Notes under the pieces: model-generated
What the model was told of the DNA's origin: nothing
Seen by the model: only the letters and a program-made list of their open reading frames with translations
The model's database searches: none
Part shown: positions 1-6,770 of the stretch, piece after piece
Layout: every line of letters starts with the position of its first letter
Numbering within the stretch: the first letter of the stretch is position 1
Position numbers and translations under genes: made by a program
Source of the DNA: Rhodoflexus caldus
Lineage (GTDB): Bacteria; Bacteroidota; Bacteroidia; Cytophagales; Thermoflexibacteraceae
Direction: 5' to 3'
Assembly: GCF_021206925.1 (NCBI RefSeq)
Contig: NZ_JAJPRF010000006.1
Span: 62,001 to 126,000, forward strand
DNA length: 64,000 bases

Positions 1-347
1 TCATTGAGAATGAAAGCGGCCAGCGTTTTCTTTTGCCCTTTGGTAAGCGACATGGTATCGTGTATCTCATCCAATCGGTGAAGCCATGCCAATTGTTTTT
101 CCTTTAACTCGGCAAACAGCGGCGCCAATTCGGTGAGGACTTTATCACGGGTTTTCTGCACAACAGCCTTCACACGCTCCATTTCGCGTTTGGTCTGCTC
201 AATGGACTGCACCAAGCGATTAAATTCGCGTTGTGTGGCGTTGAGTGCTTTATCGTTGCCGGGTTGAATGCTGAGAATTATTTCGCGGGAATCTGCCTGA
301 GGCTCATCTGCGATTTGCTGATTAACTGCTTTGGTCTTTCTGGGCAT
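1..347 (-). CDS. Uncharacterised coiled-coil protein, C-terminus cut by window edge
   Basis: The reading frame opens with ATG at 347 (MPRKTKAVNQQ...) and stays open to the window edge, giving about 115 residues. The visible part is highly charged and Gln/Glu/Lys-rich, with a heptad-like helix around residues 45-105, so it is probably a coiled coil; there is no signal peptide or membrane segment. It lies 6 bases downstream of the cyclophilin gene on the same strand, so the two are probably co-transcribed. I do not recognise the family and cannot see the C-terminus, which may carry the defining domain. Confidence 0.6.
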   Translation of the reverse strand, partial: MPRKTKAVNQQIADEPQADSREIILSIQPGNDKALNATQREFNRLVQSIEQTKREMERVKAVVQKTRDKVLTELAPLFAELKEKQLAWLHRLDEIHDTMSLTKGQKKTLAAFILN

Positions 348-353
348 CGCTTT

Positions 354-1115
354 TTATTTCTTCAAAACTACAACTTTTATGGGGACATCCTGCAATGGCC
401 AATAGCCCTCGTCGGTTTCCAGCGATGCAATTTTGTCCACTATCTCCATACCGTCAATCACTTCGCCGAATACGGTATGTTCGCCGTCCAAATGGGGAGC
501 TCCGGCCGCTTTGGCATATGCTGCACGCTGTGCGGGTGTTACTTTGAAGTTGTTTTCTCGTGCGGTGGCCTCCAATTCGGCTGCCGTATAGCGCACCCCT
601 TGTACTATGTAAAAATCGTGTGAGGCAGAGCGTTTAGCAGGATTGTCCTTGTATTCCCGCGCCATTGCCAATGCCCCGCGCACGTGCAGATGCTTCTCAC
701 TGATTTCCGAAGGGATGGTGTACTTGCCAATATTCATTACGGGCTTTTCGGAACCGCCCCCCTGAATCATAAAACCTTTGATGACTCGGTAAAATTCGGT
801 TTTATCAAAGTAGCCCATTTTGGCAAGGCGAATAAAATTGGCGCGATGCAACGGCGTATCATCGTACAGCCTCAGGCGAATATTACCCATTGGTGTTTGT
901 ATTTCTACCTCATTTTCAGGGTTTTCTGCGCCGTATCGGGTGAGTTCTGCCACTACGTTTTGCTCGTTCAGTTCAGGGAAAATAGGAGCAGCGGTTTTGG
1001 CTTTGCCCGATTTTTCGGCCTGCCGTTGCGCCACCGCGCGACGCTCCGCAGGGCTTTTGCTCTCACAGGCCGCCAACAAACCTGCAACCAGTGCCCAATA
1101 AATCAGTCGGTTCAT
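354..1115 (-). CDS. Peptidyl-prolyl cis-trans isomerase, cyclophilin type, lipoprotein
   Basis: Predicted periplasmic proline isomerase that assists folding of exported proteins. Residues 1-17 form a lipoprotein signal peptide ending in the lipobox LAAC (acylated Cys17). A charged linker follows, then a cyclophilin domain from about residue 68 to the end, with the catalytic-site stretch FYRVIKGFMIQGG (Arg110) and the later HTVFGEV segment. An insertion around residues 165-205 makes it longer than a minimal cyclophilin, as in many Bacteroidota lipoprotein forms. Membrane location is inferred from the lipobox; the family call is firm. The next gene downstream starts after 6 bases. Confidence 0.93.
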   Translation of the reverse strand: MNRLIYWALVAGLLAACESKSPAERRAVAQRQAEKSGKAKTAAPIFPELNEQNVVAELTRYGAENPENEVEIQTPMGNIRLRLYDDTPLHRANFIRLAKMGYFDKTEFYRVIKGFMIQGGGSEKPVMNIGKYTIPSEISEKHLHVRGALAMAREYKDNPAKRSASHDFYIVQGVRYTAAELEATARENNFKVTPAQRAAYAKAAGAPHLDGEHTVFGEVIDGMEIVDKIASLETDEGYWPLQDVPIKVVVLKK

Positions 1116-1176
1116 ACTGCTTTCTTTTAAATGCCAAATTTATCCCAATTTTTGGCTTGCCGAAATACAAGTCGGG

Positions 1177-1644
1177 CTACTCCTTCCAATGCTCCAAAGA
1201 AGCAATCAGCTCAGAAAGTTGTTGCTTGTTCAACAACGACACGCTTACGGGAGGATAAGGCAACAAAGAAAACCGCTCGTGGATTAGTAAAATCAGCACT
1301 TTGCTCAGGCCGTAGTTGTAGCTGTTCAGTTCGTAGTCCCTGAACTCATCTTTGCGAATTTCAATAATTTTACCGATTCGCTTTACAAAAGGAAAGGGCA
1401 ACAAATTGTAGAAATGCAGCCTGATAACCTGATTATCATTTTCGTAGCGGATGTAGGCAGGCTTTACGATGAAAAAAATACCGGTAATAAAAATGACAAT
1501 GGCAAAAATCAGGATGCGAAAGGCCGGCAGACTCATACCGAGCGACTCCCGAAAAAAGATAAGCACCAGCGGAAAAAGGAAGGCCAACGCTGCTACCAAA
1601 TAAAAACGGCGCACCTGACTGATGTTATCTATAAATGTATGCAT
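1177..1644 (-). CDS. Conserved hypothetical membrane protein
   Basis: A 155-residue protein with two adjacent hydrophobic helices (about residues 14-32 and 40-62) and a soluble C-terminal part that reads like a small beta-rich PH-like domain (alternating short strands with a final helix LSELIASLEHW). No catalytic motif is visible. It is transcribed towards the cyclophilin gene from a good -7 box, with a 61-base gap. Such two-helix plus PH-like proteins are common in Bacteroidota but their role is unknown to me; the PH comparison is by eye only. Confidence 0.75.
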   Translation of the reverse strand: MHTFIDNISQVRRFYLVAALAFLFPLVLIFFRESLGMSLPAFRILIFAIVIFITGIFFIVKPAYIRYENDNQVIRLHFYNLLPFPFVKRIGKIIEIRKDEFRDYELNSYNYGLSKVLILLIHERFSLLPYPPVSVSLLNKQQLSELIASLEHWKE

Positions 1645-1672
1645 CTGTTGGGCTTTTCGTTCCGGATAATTT

Positions 1673-1680
1673 CAAAATTA
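1673..1680 (-). promoter_or_regulatory. Putative -7 promoter box TAATTTTG
   Basis: Perfect match to the Bacteroidota -7 consensus TA-N2-TTTG, 28 bases upstream of the ATG at 1644. A TTG lies 13 bases before it, closer than the usual 17-23, so the -33 partner is uncertain. Confidence 0.4.
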
Positions 1681-1717
1681 AGCAATAAATTGTCAAACAC
1701 TTATAACGCAAGCTAAA

Positions 1718-2041
1718 ATGGCACAACTCCCCGAAAAACCAACCCTTGCTGATTATCAGGCATATATGGAGCAAGTCTGCGAAGAACGCGGCTGGGCAAA
1801 AAATACGGCACTGGAACTTTTCCTGCTTTTTTCCGAAGAAGTGGGCGAACTGGCCAAAGCCATCCGCCGCCATCATCAACTCTACATAGAACCCGCCAAA
1901 GCACATAAACAGCCCAACTTGGCCGAGGAGTTTGCAGATGTGTTCGGCTATTTATTAGATTTAGCCAACCATTTCGGAATAGACCTTGAAAAGGCTTTCC
2001 GCGACAAAGAAGTTATTAACAGCCAACGAACTTGGAACTAA
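1718..2041 (+). CDS. MazG-like nucleotide pyrophosphohydrolase
   Basis: A 107-residue all-helical protein of the MazG/dCTPase-like superfamily, which hydrolyses non-canonical or excess nucleoside triphosphates to monophosphates and pyrophosphate. The metal-binding EExxE...ExxD pattern is visible as FSEEVGELAKAIRR followed by LAEEFADVFGYLLDLAN. It is a single-domain form, typical in length. The stop codon is 3 bases from the start of the nucleoside permease downstream, so the two are very likely one operon concerned with nucleotide or nucleoside handling. The exact substrate cannot be read from the sequence. Confidence 0.88.
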   Translation: MAQLPEKPTLADYQAYMEQVCEERGWAKNTALELFLLFSEEVGELAKAIRRHHQLYIEPAKAHKQPNLAEEFADVFGYLLDLANHFGIDLEKAFRDKEVINSQRTWN

Positions 2042-2044
2042 CCC

Positions 2045-3274
2045 ATGAACACCAACCTACGCATCCGCCTTTCTGCCATGATGTTCCTCCAATTTTTTGT
2101 ATGGGGGGCATGGTACGGTCAAATGAGCAAGTATATGTTTACCCAACTCAACGCTACGGGCGCACAGGTGGGTAGTGCCTATGCTGCTTTTTCCATTGCA
2201 ATGATTGCCGCTCCTTTTTTCATCGGTATGATTGCCGACCGATATTTTGCCGCCCAAAAGGTATTGGGCGTGCTGAATTTGTTGGGTGCGGGGTTGCTAT
2301 TCTGGCTGACGCAAATCGGTGATGCCGATAATTTCTACTGGGTTATGCTGGCCTATTGCCTCACCTTTGCCCCCACCATTTCATTGGTTAATGCCATTGC
2401 CATGCGGCATATCAGCAACCCCGAGCGCGATTTTCCCGGGCTGCGTGTGCTGGGCACCATCTCGTGGATAGCTGTTACCAACTTGATTGGTTTCTGGGGT
2501 TTAGGCGATAAAGTAGCTATCTTCCAGATTGCAATGGCGGCGGCAGTGGTGCAAGGGCTCTTTGCCTTCCTTTTACCCGACACCCCTCCCAAAGCTACGG
2601 ATGAAGTGAGTTTTGCCAAAATACTCGGTGCAGATGCATTCGTGCTGCTCCGCGACCGTTCTTATCTGATGTTCTTTATTGCTTCCATTCTCATCTGTAT
2701 TCCGCTATCTTTTTACTATGCAATGGCTAACCCCGCACTGACCGATGCAGGCATGACTAATGTGGAAAACAAAATGTCGCTGGGGCAGGCTTCCGAAGTA
2801 CTGTTTATGCTGCTTATCCCGCTGGCGTTTGCGCGGTTGGGAGTTAAATGGATGCTTATGGTGGGGCTGATTGCATGGATTGTGCGGTTCGTATGCTTTG
2901 CTTATGGCGATGCAGGCACGGGCGAATGGCTGTTTCTGGTAGCTATTCTGCTGCACGGCGTTTGTTTTGACTTTTTCTTTGTAACAGGACAGATTTATAC
3001 CGATGCCAAAGCAGGCGATGCCATTAAGTCGCAGGCACAGGGGCTTATTTCGCTGGCCACTTACGGTGTAGGCATGTACATTGGCTCGCTGCTGTCCGGC
3101 AAAATCACCGACCTTTACACCACCAATGGTGTAAAAGACTGGGCAAGCATCTGGCTTGTTCCCGCAGGTATTGCCGCTGTGGTGCTGGTGTTCTTTGTAC
3201 TGCTTTTCAAAGAAAAATCCGACCAAAACCGAACGCGGGTAAGTAAGGGGGCAAGTTTAAGCACACCTACCTAA
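2045..3274 (+). CDS. Nucleoside permease, NupG/XapB-type MFS transporter
   Basis: A 409-residue polytopic inner-membrane protein with about twelve hydrophobic segments, expected to be a proton-linked nucleoside uptake system. The N-terminus (LRIRLSAMMFLQFFVWGAWY) and the GMIADRYF loop after the second helix are typical of the nucleoside:H+ symporter family. The hydrophilic C-terminal tail (from about residue 390) is variable. It follows the MazG-like gene by 3 bases. A second, unrelated nucleoside transporter (CNT type) lies at 6771-8072. Confidence 0.88.
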   Translation: MNTNLRIRLSAMMFLQFFVWGAWYGQMSKYMFTQLNATGAQVGSAYAAFSIAMIAAPFFIGMIADRYFAAQKVLGVLNLLGAGLLFWLTQIGDADNFYWVMLAYCLTFAPTISLVNAIAMRHISNPERDFPGLRVLGTISWIAVTNLIGFWGLGDKVAIFQIAMAAAVVQGLFAFLLPDTPPKATDEVSFAKILGADAFVLLRDRSYLMFFIASILICIPLSFYYAMANPALTDAGMTNVENKMSLGQASEVLFMLLIPLAFARLGVKWMLMVGLIAWIVRFVCFAYGDAGTGEWLFLVAILLHGVCFDFFFVTGQIYTDAKAGDAIKSQAQGLISLATYGVGMYIGSLLSGKITDLYTTNGVKDWASIWLVPAGIAAVVLVFFVLLFKEKSDQNRTRVSKGASLSTPT

Positions 3275-3280
3275 TATTTA

Positions 3281-3339
3281 CCACAAGTGCACAAGAACAC
3301 AAAAATCTTATGTATTTGCTATTTGTGTTCTTATGGTGG
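3281..3339. repeat. Inverted repeat between convergent genes
   Basis: AAGAACACAAA at 3293-3303 pairs perfectly with TTTGTGTTCTT at 3322-3332, with an outer CCAC/GTGG (3281-3284/3336-3339). The loop is 18 bases and no T-run follows, so it may act as an RNA-stabilising hairpin or weak terminator for the permease transcript. The remaining bases to 3440 show nothing else I can name. Confidence 0.6.
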
Positions 3340-3440
3340 ATTAAACGTCAAGTAATGTAGTGGGATATAATTTGCTCGCCTGATTAAATGACGGGGCTAT
3401 GCTGACTGTTGCTCCGAAATCCCCAATCCGATATGCTTAA

Positions 3441-4268
3441 CTATCGTTTCTCAATGATTAGTACAAAAGTGCCGTTTCGGCGGTAGAGTTTGGGCTCATC
3501 TTTGGGCGGATAGTACTTGTACACAATTTCCATCGGTTCGGTTACAATGTCCGTATTAAGGCTGCTCATCAAGGCCCCCTCGGGCTTTACGCCACTCGTA
3601 TCTATTTGGCTGCCAAATACTTTTTTCAGAAAAGCCTTCCAGCCGTTGAGTGTTTTGAGTTGTGGTTTTTGAGCCGAAGCCAACCGATTGGCAAAGGCAA
3701 AATACAGGTAATAGCCCAGCGTACCGGCCAAAAGCCCCTTTAAATCTTTGGTTTTGTGCAACTTCAACGGAATTTGCAAATCAATGCAGTGCACCATTGT
3801 ACCACCCGGTTTGAGCATTTGTTCCATGTGGCGGAATACATCTGCCATTGCCTCCGCAGGCACGTGCTCTAAGGTGGATACCGTAAAAATCAGGTCGTAG
3901 TAATTCAACGGAATTTGAGTGGAAGCAAAATTTCCCGCACGGTCAAAAATATAGCGCACGTCGGGATTGCGTTGCAGCAGGGTTTCGCGTTCGCCCCAAC
4001 GGCTCCACATCTCCGCCTCGCCGCTTTCTACGCCGAAATCGTCTATCACGTGCACCTCGCAGCCGAATTGTGTGGCTATGTGTTGCGGCAAATCGCTGTA
4101 AGCACCGCCGATTTCCACCACCTTCATACCGGGCTTCAATTGGCAGTTTTCCAATATAAACGGCCGATTATGCCCTTTAATGCCCCAGTCGGCGAAAGGA
4201 ACGCCCTTGCGGTGCATTTCCATCAGTTCGGTAACAGTACCCCAGCGAAGCTCTTTCAGATACAACAT
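3441..4268 (-). CDS. Class I SAM-dependent methyltransferase
   Basis: A 275-residue cytosolic methyltransferase. The Rossmann-fold SAM site is recognisable: motif I VVEIGGAYSDLP near residues 50-61, the acidic end of strand 2 (HVIDDFG), and motif IV YYDLIFTVSTLEHVPAEA near residues 123-140. The last third (about 185-275) is not typical of small-molecule methyltransferases and probably determines the acceptor, which I cannot identify. It lies 47 bases downstream of tyrA on the same strand, so co-transcription is likely without implying a shared pathway. Confidence 0.85.
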   Translation of the reverse strand: MLYLKELRWGTVTELMEMHRKGVPFADWGIKGHNRPFILENCQLKPGMKVVEIGGAYSDLPQHIATQFGCEVHVIDDFGVESGEAEMWSRWGERETLLQRNPDVRYIFDRAGNFASTQIPLNYYDLIFTVSTLEHVPAEAMADVFRHMEQMLKPGGTMVHCIDLQIPLKLHKTKDLKGLLAGTLGYYLYFAFANRLASAQKPQLKTLNGWKAFLKKVFGSQIDTSGVKPEGALMSSLNTDIVTEPMEIVYKYYPPKDEPKLYRRNGTFVLIIEKR

Positions 4269-4315
4269 AAAAGCGTGTGCCCATTCGTTTGCGGCAGCAA
4301 AAGTAGCCGAAATCT

Positions 4316-5212
4316 TTACGATTGCTGATTATTTTTCAACTTATTCAAGTATGCACCCAATTGCTCAATCAGGTGGTTAGAAATACCGATGTCTTCGCGG
4401 TTTTCTTCAAAATAGCCGCGAGCGGTTTGTACATAGTCTAGAAAACCCTGCCTGTCCTTTTGTACGATGAGTTGATAAAGCGCTTCCACTTCGCGACGGA
4501 AAATATCCAACACCTTGGGTACAAACTCGTTATACATCTGAATATCGGCATACAGCCCCGCATCCTGCAACACATAGCGCGAAAAGAAGATGAGAAAAAT
4601 CCGATACGGAGGCGATGCTACGTCGCGGATGATGCCTAACTGATTGCCCAGCGTGTTGAGCGTTTTGGCACTGGCAAATACATTGAAATGGTTCAACCCC
4701 TGCACCACACCCATGACCTCGTCGTGGTGCAGATAGTCCATATCAAAGCAGCGGGCTTGGTGCGCGGTAAACAATTGACGCAATTCGGTTTCCCATGCAT
4801 TGCTGCCGTTCAGGTAATTAAACAAAACAACCTGCCCTTTCAGATGCCGCAACATGGGGCTGAACATGGGATGAACGGACAAAAAATCTGCCTGCACTTC
4901 GGGATGCTGTGCCTGTAACTTCTTGTAATGGTCTATGATAAACTTTTTGACGCTGCAAACTTCCACGATGGTTTTACCGTTGGCATAGGGGTAGATTTCG
5001 CCTAAAACGGCGCACATTGCACCTATGGGAACAGCCACAAAAATTACGTCCGCCCATTCGGATAAACTGCGGTTATCTGCTACTTGCGAGTGCTCATCGG
5101 CAGAGCTGAACAAAACCGGATAGCCGTTTTCTGCAAAAAATTTAACTAACCAACTTCCCAAGCCACGGCTTCCGCCAATCACTCCAATTTTTTTTATGCG
5201 CAAATCTTGCAT
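4316..5212 (-). CDS. tyrA: Prephenate (or arogenate) dehydrogenase
   Basis: Tyrosine-biosynthesis enzyme oxidising and decarboxylating prephenate (to 4-hydroxyphenylpyruvate) or arogenate. The N-terminal NAD(P)-binding fold carries IGVIGGSRGLGSWL (residues 9-22), followed by the conserved IFVAVPIGAM and FLSVHPMFSP segments; the C-terminal half is the helical dimerisation domain. At 298 residues it is a stand-alone TyrA with neither a chorismate mutase nor an ACT domain, so feedback control by tyrosine through ACT is not expected. The methyltransferase follows 47 bases downstream. Confidence 0.88.
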   Translation of the reverse strand: MQDLRIKKIGVIGGSRGLGSWLVKFFAENGYPVLFSSADEHSQVADNRSLSEWADVIFVAVPIGAMCAVLGEIYPYANGKTIVEVCSVKKFIIDHYKKLQAQHPEVQADFLSVHPMFSPMLRHLKGQVVLFNYLNGSNAWETELRQLFTAHQARCFDMDYLHHDEVMGVVQGLNHFNVFASAKTLNTLGNQLGIIRDVASPPYRIFLIFFSRYVLQDAGLYADIQMYNEFVPKVLDIFRREVEALYQLIVQKDRQGFLDYVQTARGYFEENREDIGISNHLIEQLGAYLNKLKNNQQS

Positions 5213-5314
5213 TTGATAATATTTTGCTTACATTGTGCAACAATAGTTGTCAGCTAAGGCAAACAAACCTACGGTACTTTATTTTTCTTACTTCTCTGTT
5301 TAACTTCTTACACA

Positions 5315-5752
5315 ATGCTAAACGTATCGTCTATACCTTTTTTCCAAGGTAAAGCTACAACCATTTCCATCCTCACCGAAATTAATTGCATTTTCTGTGT
5401 TACCAAAGGATTTCAACCCTCTGCTATTTACAGGGAGCAAGCCCTGAAACAATTGGACGCCTTCATGCAGTACAATGCGCACGGCATTATTTGGGACTTA
5501 CGCGATGCCGAAGTAATTGCCAAAGAAGACCAAGATTGGACAGTGAACGAATGGCAGCCCAAAGCGCTTGCATTAGGCTATCGCCGCGGAGCTATTATCG
5601 TCCCTGAAAATGTGTTCGGGCAACTCTCCGTTAAAAAGGTAATCAGCCAAGTACAGTCTGCTAAGGCAGGAGAAGACCTTGAAATTCAGTACTTTTCCAA
5701 TGCTCCTGCTGCCTACGAATGGATGAAAACTGAATTGGCTGTATTCGCATAA
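5315..5752 (+). CDS. SpoIIAA/STAS-like hypothetical protein
   Basis: A 145-residue soluble protein without a signal peptide. The pattern beta-strand, helix, strand with a WDLRDAEVI turn, then RRGAIIVPENVF and a terminal YFSNAPAAYEWMKTEL resembles the SpoIIAA-like/STAS fold seen in many Bacteroidota proteins. It is clearly related in layout to the protein at 39988-40419: both have a -KxAIVMPE/RRGAIIVPE- strand and end in FSN-x2-A-xEW(M/L). The function is unknown. It is transcribed divergently from tyrA over a 102-base gap. Confidence 0.75.
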   Translation: MLNVSSIPFFQGKATTISILTEINCIFCVTKGFQPSAIYREQALKQLDAFMQYNAHGIIWDLRDAEVIAKEDQDWTVNEWQPKALALGYRRGAIIVPENVFGQLSVKKVISQVQSAKAGEDLEIQYFSNAPAAYEWMKTELAVFA

Positions 5753-5844
5753 TGCTTTGCGGCTTGGCGTAGTGGTGGATTTTTAGTACGAAAGTTCAAT
5801 CAAAGCATTGCACCCGCCATTACGCCGAACCGCTGTTATAAGCC
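5751..5844. repeat. Imperfect palindrome with attC-like architecture
   Basis: GCGGCTTGGCGTAGTGGTGG (5759-5778) pairs with CCGCCATTACGCCGAACCGC (5814-5833) at 16 of 20 positions, all mismatches being transitions. Inside and outside it lie AATGCTTTG (5751-5759) and CAAAGCATT (5801-5809), another perfect inverted pair. The element ends in GTTATAAGCC (5835-5844). This size and interrupted palindrome recall cassette recombination sites (attC), although GTTATAA is not an exact match to GTTRRRY. It sits between the STAS-like gene and the end of the Fic gene and overlaps the STAS-like stop codon by two bases. Confidence 0.6.
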
Positions 5845-5850
5845 GTTTTT

Positions 5851-6459
5851 CTATTTGTCATTTGTGTCAATCAGTTCAAAAATCAATTCTGCCAAAATCT
5901 TTACATCACTTTCAATTGTTCCTTTCATATATCGTTCGTAAACATTTTTGTTGTCCGGAGGGTTAAGGTTGAGTATCAAGCCTTTTTCTAATGCCAAGAG
6001 TCTTAGAAACTCTCTTTGTGTTCGTCCGTTTCCTTCTCTGAACGGGTGCAAGTAGTTTACGTTATCTAAAATTTCCGCCAATTTCTCAGCTAACCTTCTT
6101 TTGTTTTCTTTCGGAATTTTCTTGAAATCGGCAATTAGTTGGTCAATGTATCTAAAAGCGTTGTTAAAATGCGAAGTAGGGAAAAATTGCTTACCATCTT
6201 TGCTAATTTCAACTGTCCGCTTTTTGCCTGCCCAAGCGTAAATCTCTTGAAATAAATGTCTGTGAATTTCAAAAAGGGTGTCTATGCCTTTGATTTTTAT
6301 TGGCTTTTCGTAAAGCTCTTGTAGTCGTTTTGTTACCGCACTGCTCTCAACAAAAAGCAATACATCAGGGTCGGTTATATCCTGTAAATTTCTTAAAAGT
6401 CCTGTTTGGGGATCAGTGTAGGTGAAGTCAGGGTCTATGTATTTATAGGAATTAGACAT
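5851..6459 (-). CDS. Fic-domain AMP-transferase toxin
   Basis: A 202-residue Fic protein, expected to transfer AMP from ATP onto a target hydroxyl (for related bacterial toxins, topoisomerase subunits). The full catalytic motif HPFREGNGRTQR starts at His138, with the preceding flap region KRTVEISKDGKQFFP near residues 80-94. The ATG at 6459 fits the family N-terminus; an upstream alternative start at 6486 lies inside the antitoxin gene. It overlaps the antitoxin stop by 8 bases, so translation is coupled. Base composition is AT-richer than both flanks, suggesting acquisition. No inhibitory helix is present in the Fic protein itself, which agrees with a separate antitoxin (class I). Confidence 0.92.
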   Translation of the reverse strand: MSNSYKYIDPDFTYTDPQTGLLRNLQDITDPDVLLFVESSAVTKRLQELYEKPIKIKGIDTLFEIHRHLFQEIYAWAGKKRTVEISKDGKQFFPTSHFNNAFRYIDQLIADFKKIPKENKRRLAEKLAEILDNVNYLHPFREGNGRTQREFLRLLALEKGLILNLNPPDNKNVYERYMKGTIESDVKILAELIFELIDTNDK

Positions 6460-6673
6460 AGGCTTTTTGTTTGGCCAATGCAACAAGTTCAGTTAGCGTA
6501 ATTTTTCCGGTTACATAGTCCCTTATAATTTCTATGCCTTTGGGTGTAGGTTCAAATCCTTCAAACATATTGCTCCCCAAAGCGTTTGCAGTACTTTCAA
6601 GTGTTTTCAAGTCTGAAAACTTAACCCCCATTATTGTTAGGTTATTTCTGTCTATTTCTATCGTATTAAACAT
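6452..6673 (-). CDS. VbhA-type Fic antitoxin
   Basis: A 73-residue protein immediately upstream of, and overlapping, fic. It contains the class I Fic inhibitory motif [S/T]xxxE[G/N] as SNMFEG (Ser34, Glu38, Gly39), whose glutamate is known to block ATP gamma-phosphate positioning in Fic enzymes. The rest, with PTPKGIEIIRDYVTGKIT and a final helix, matches the C-terminal pattern of the VbhA antitoxin family. I chose ATG at 6673 because a GGAAAA purine run precedes it and the family starts about there; the frame stays open further upstream to 6793 but that would run into the neighbouring gene. Confidence 0.88.
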   Translation of the reverse strand: MFNTIEIDRNNLTIMGVKFSDLKTLESTANALGSNMFEGFEPTPKGIEIIRDYVTGKITLTELVALAKQKAYV

Positions 6674-6746
6674 ATTTTCCAGCCGTAAATGCTTTTTAAA
6701 TTTACAATTTTTTAGGTCAAACCGTCTGTTTTCTGTCGCTTTAAAT

Positions 6747-6756
6747 GGCTTATAAC
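6747..6756. repeat. Terminal inverted copy GGCTTATAAC flanking the Fic module
   Basis: Exact reverse complement of GTTATAAGCC at 5835-5844, so identical 10-base sequences in opposite orientation bracket the antitoxin-Fic pair. It lies in the short gap before the end of the CNT transporter gene at 6771. Confidence 0.5.
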
Positions 6757-6770
6757 CTTCCACTGTGCAA

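Noticed and set aside
1133-1156. Weak hairpin GCCAAA/TTTGGC before the cyclophilin gene
   Set aside because: Stem is short and bulged with no clean T-run in either direction; not called as a terminator.
6547-6562. tRNA-like GGTTCAAATCCTTC
   Set aside because: It lies inside the antitoxin coding sequence and no cloverleaf arms pair around it. No other tRNA candidate was seen in the window.
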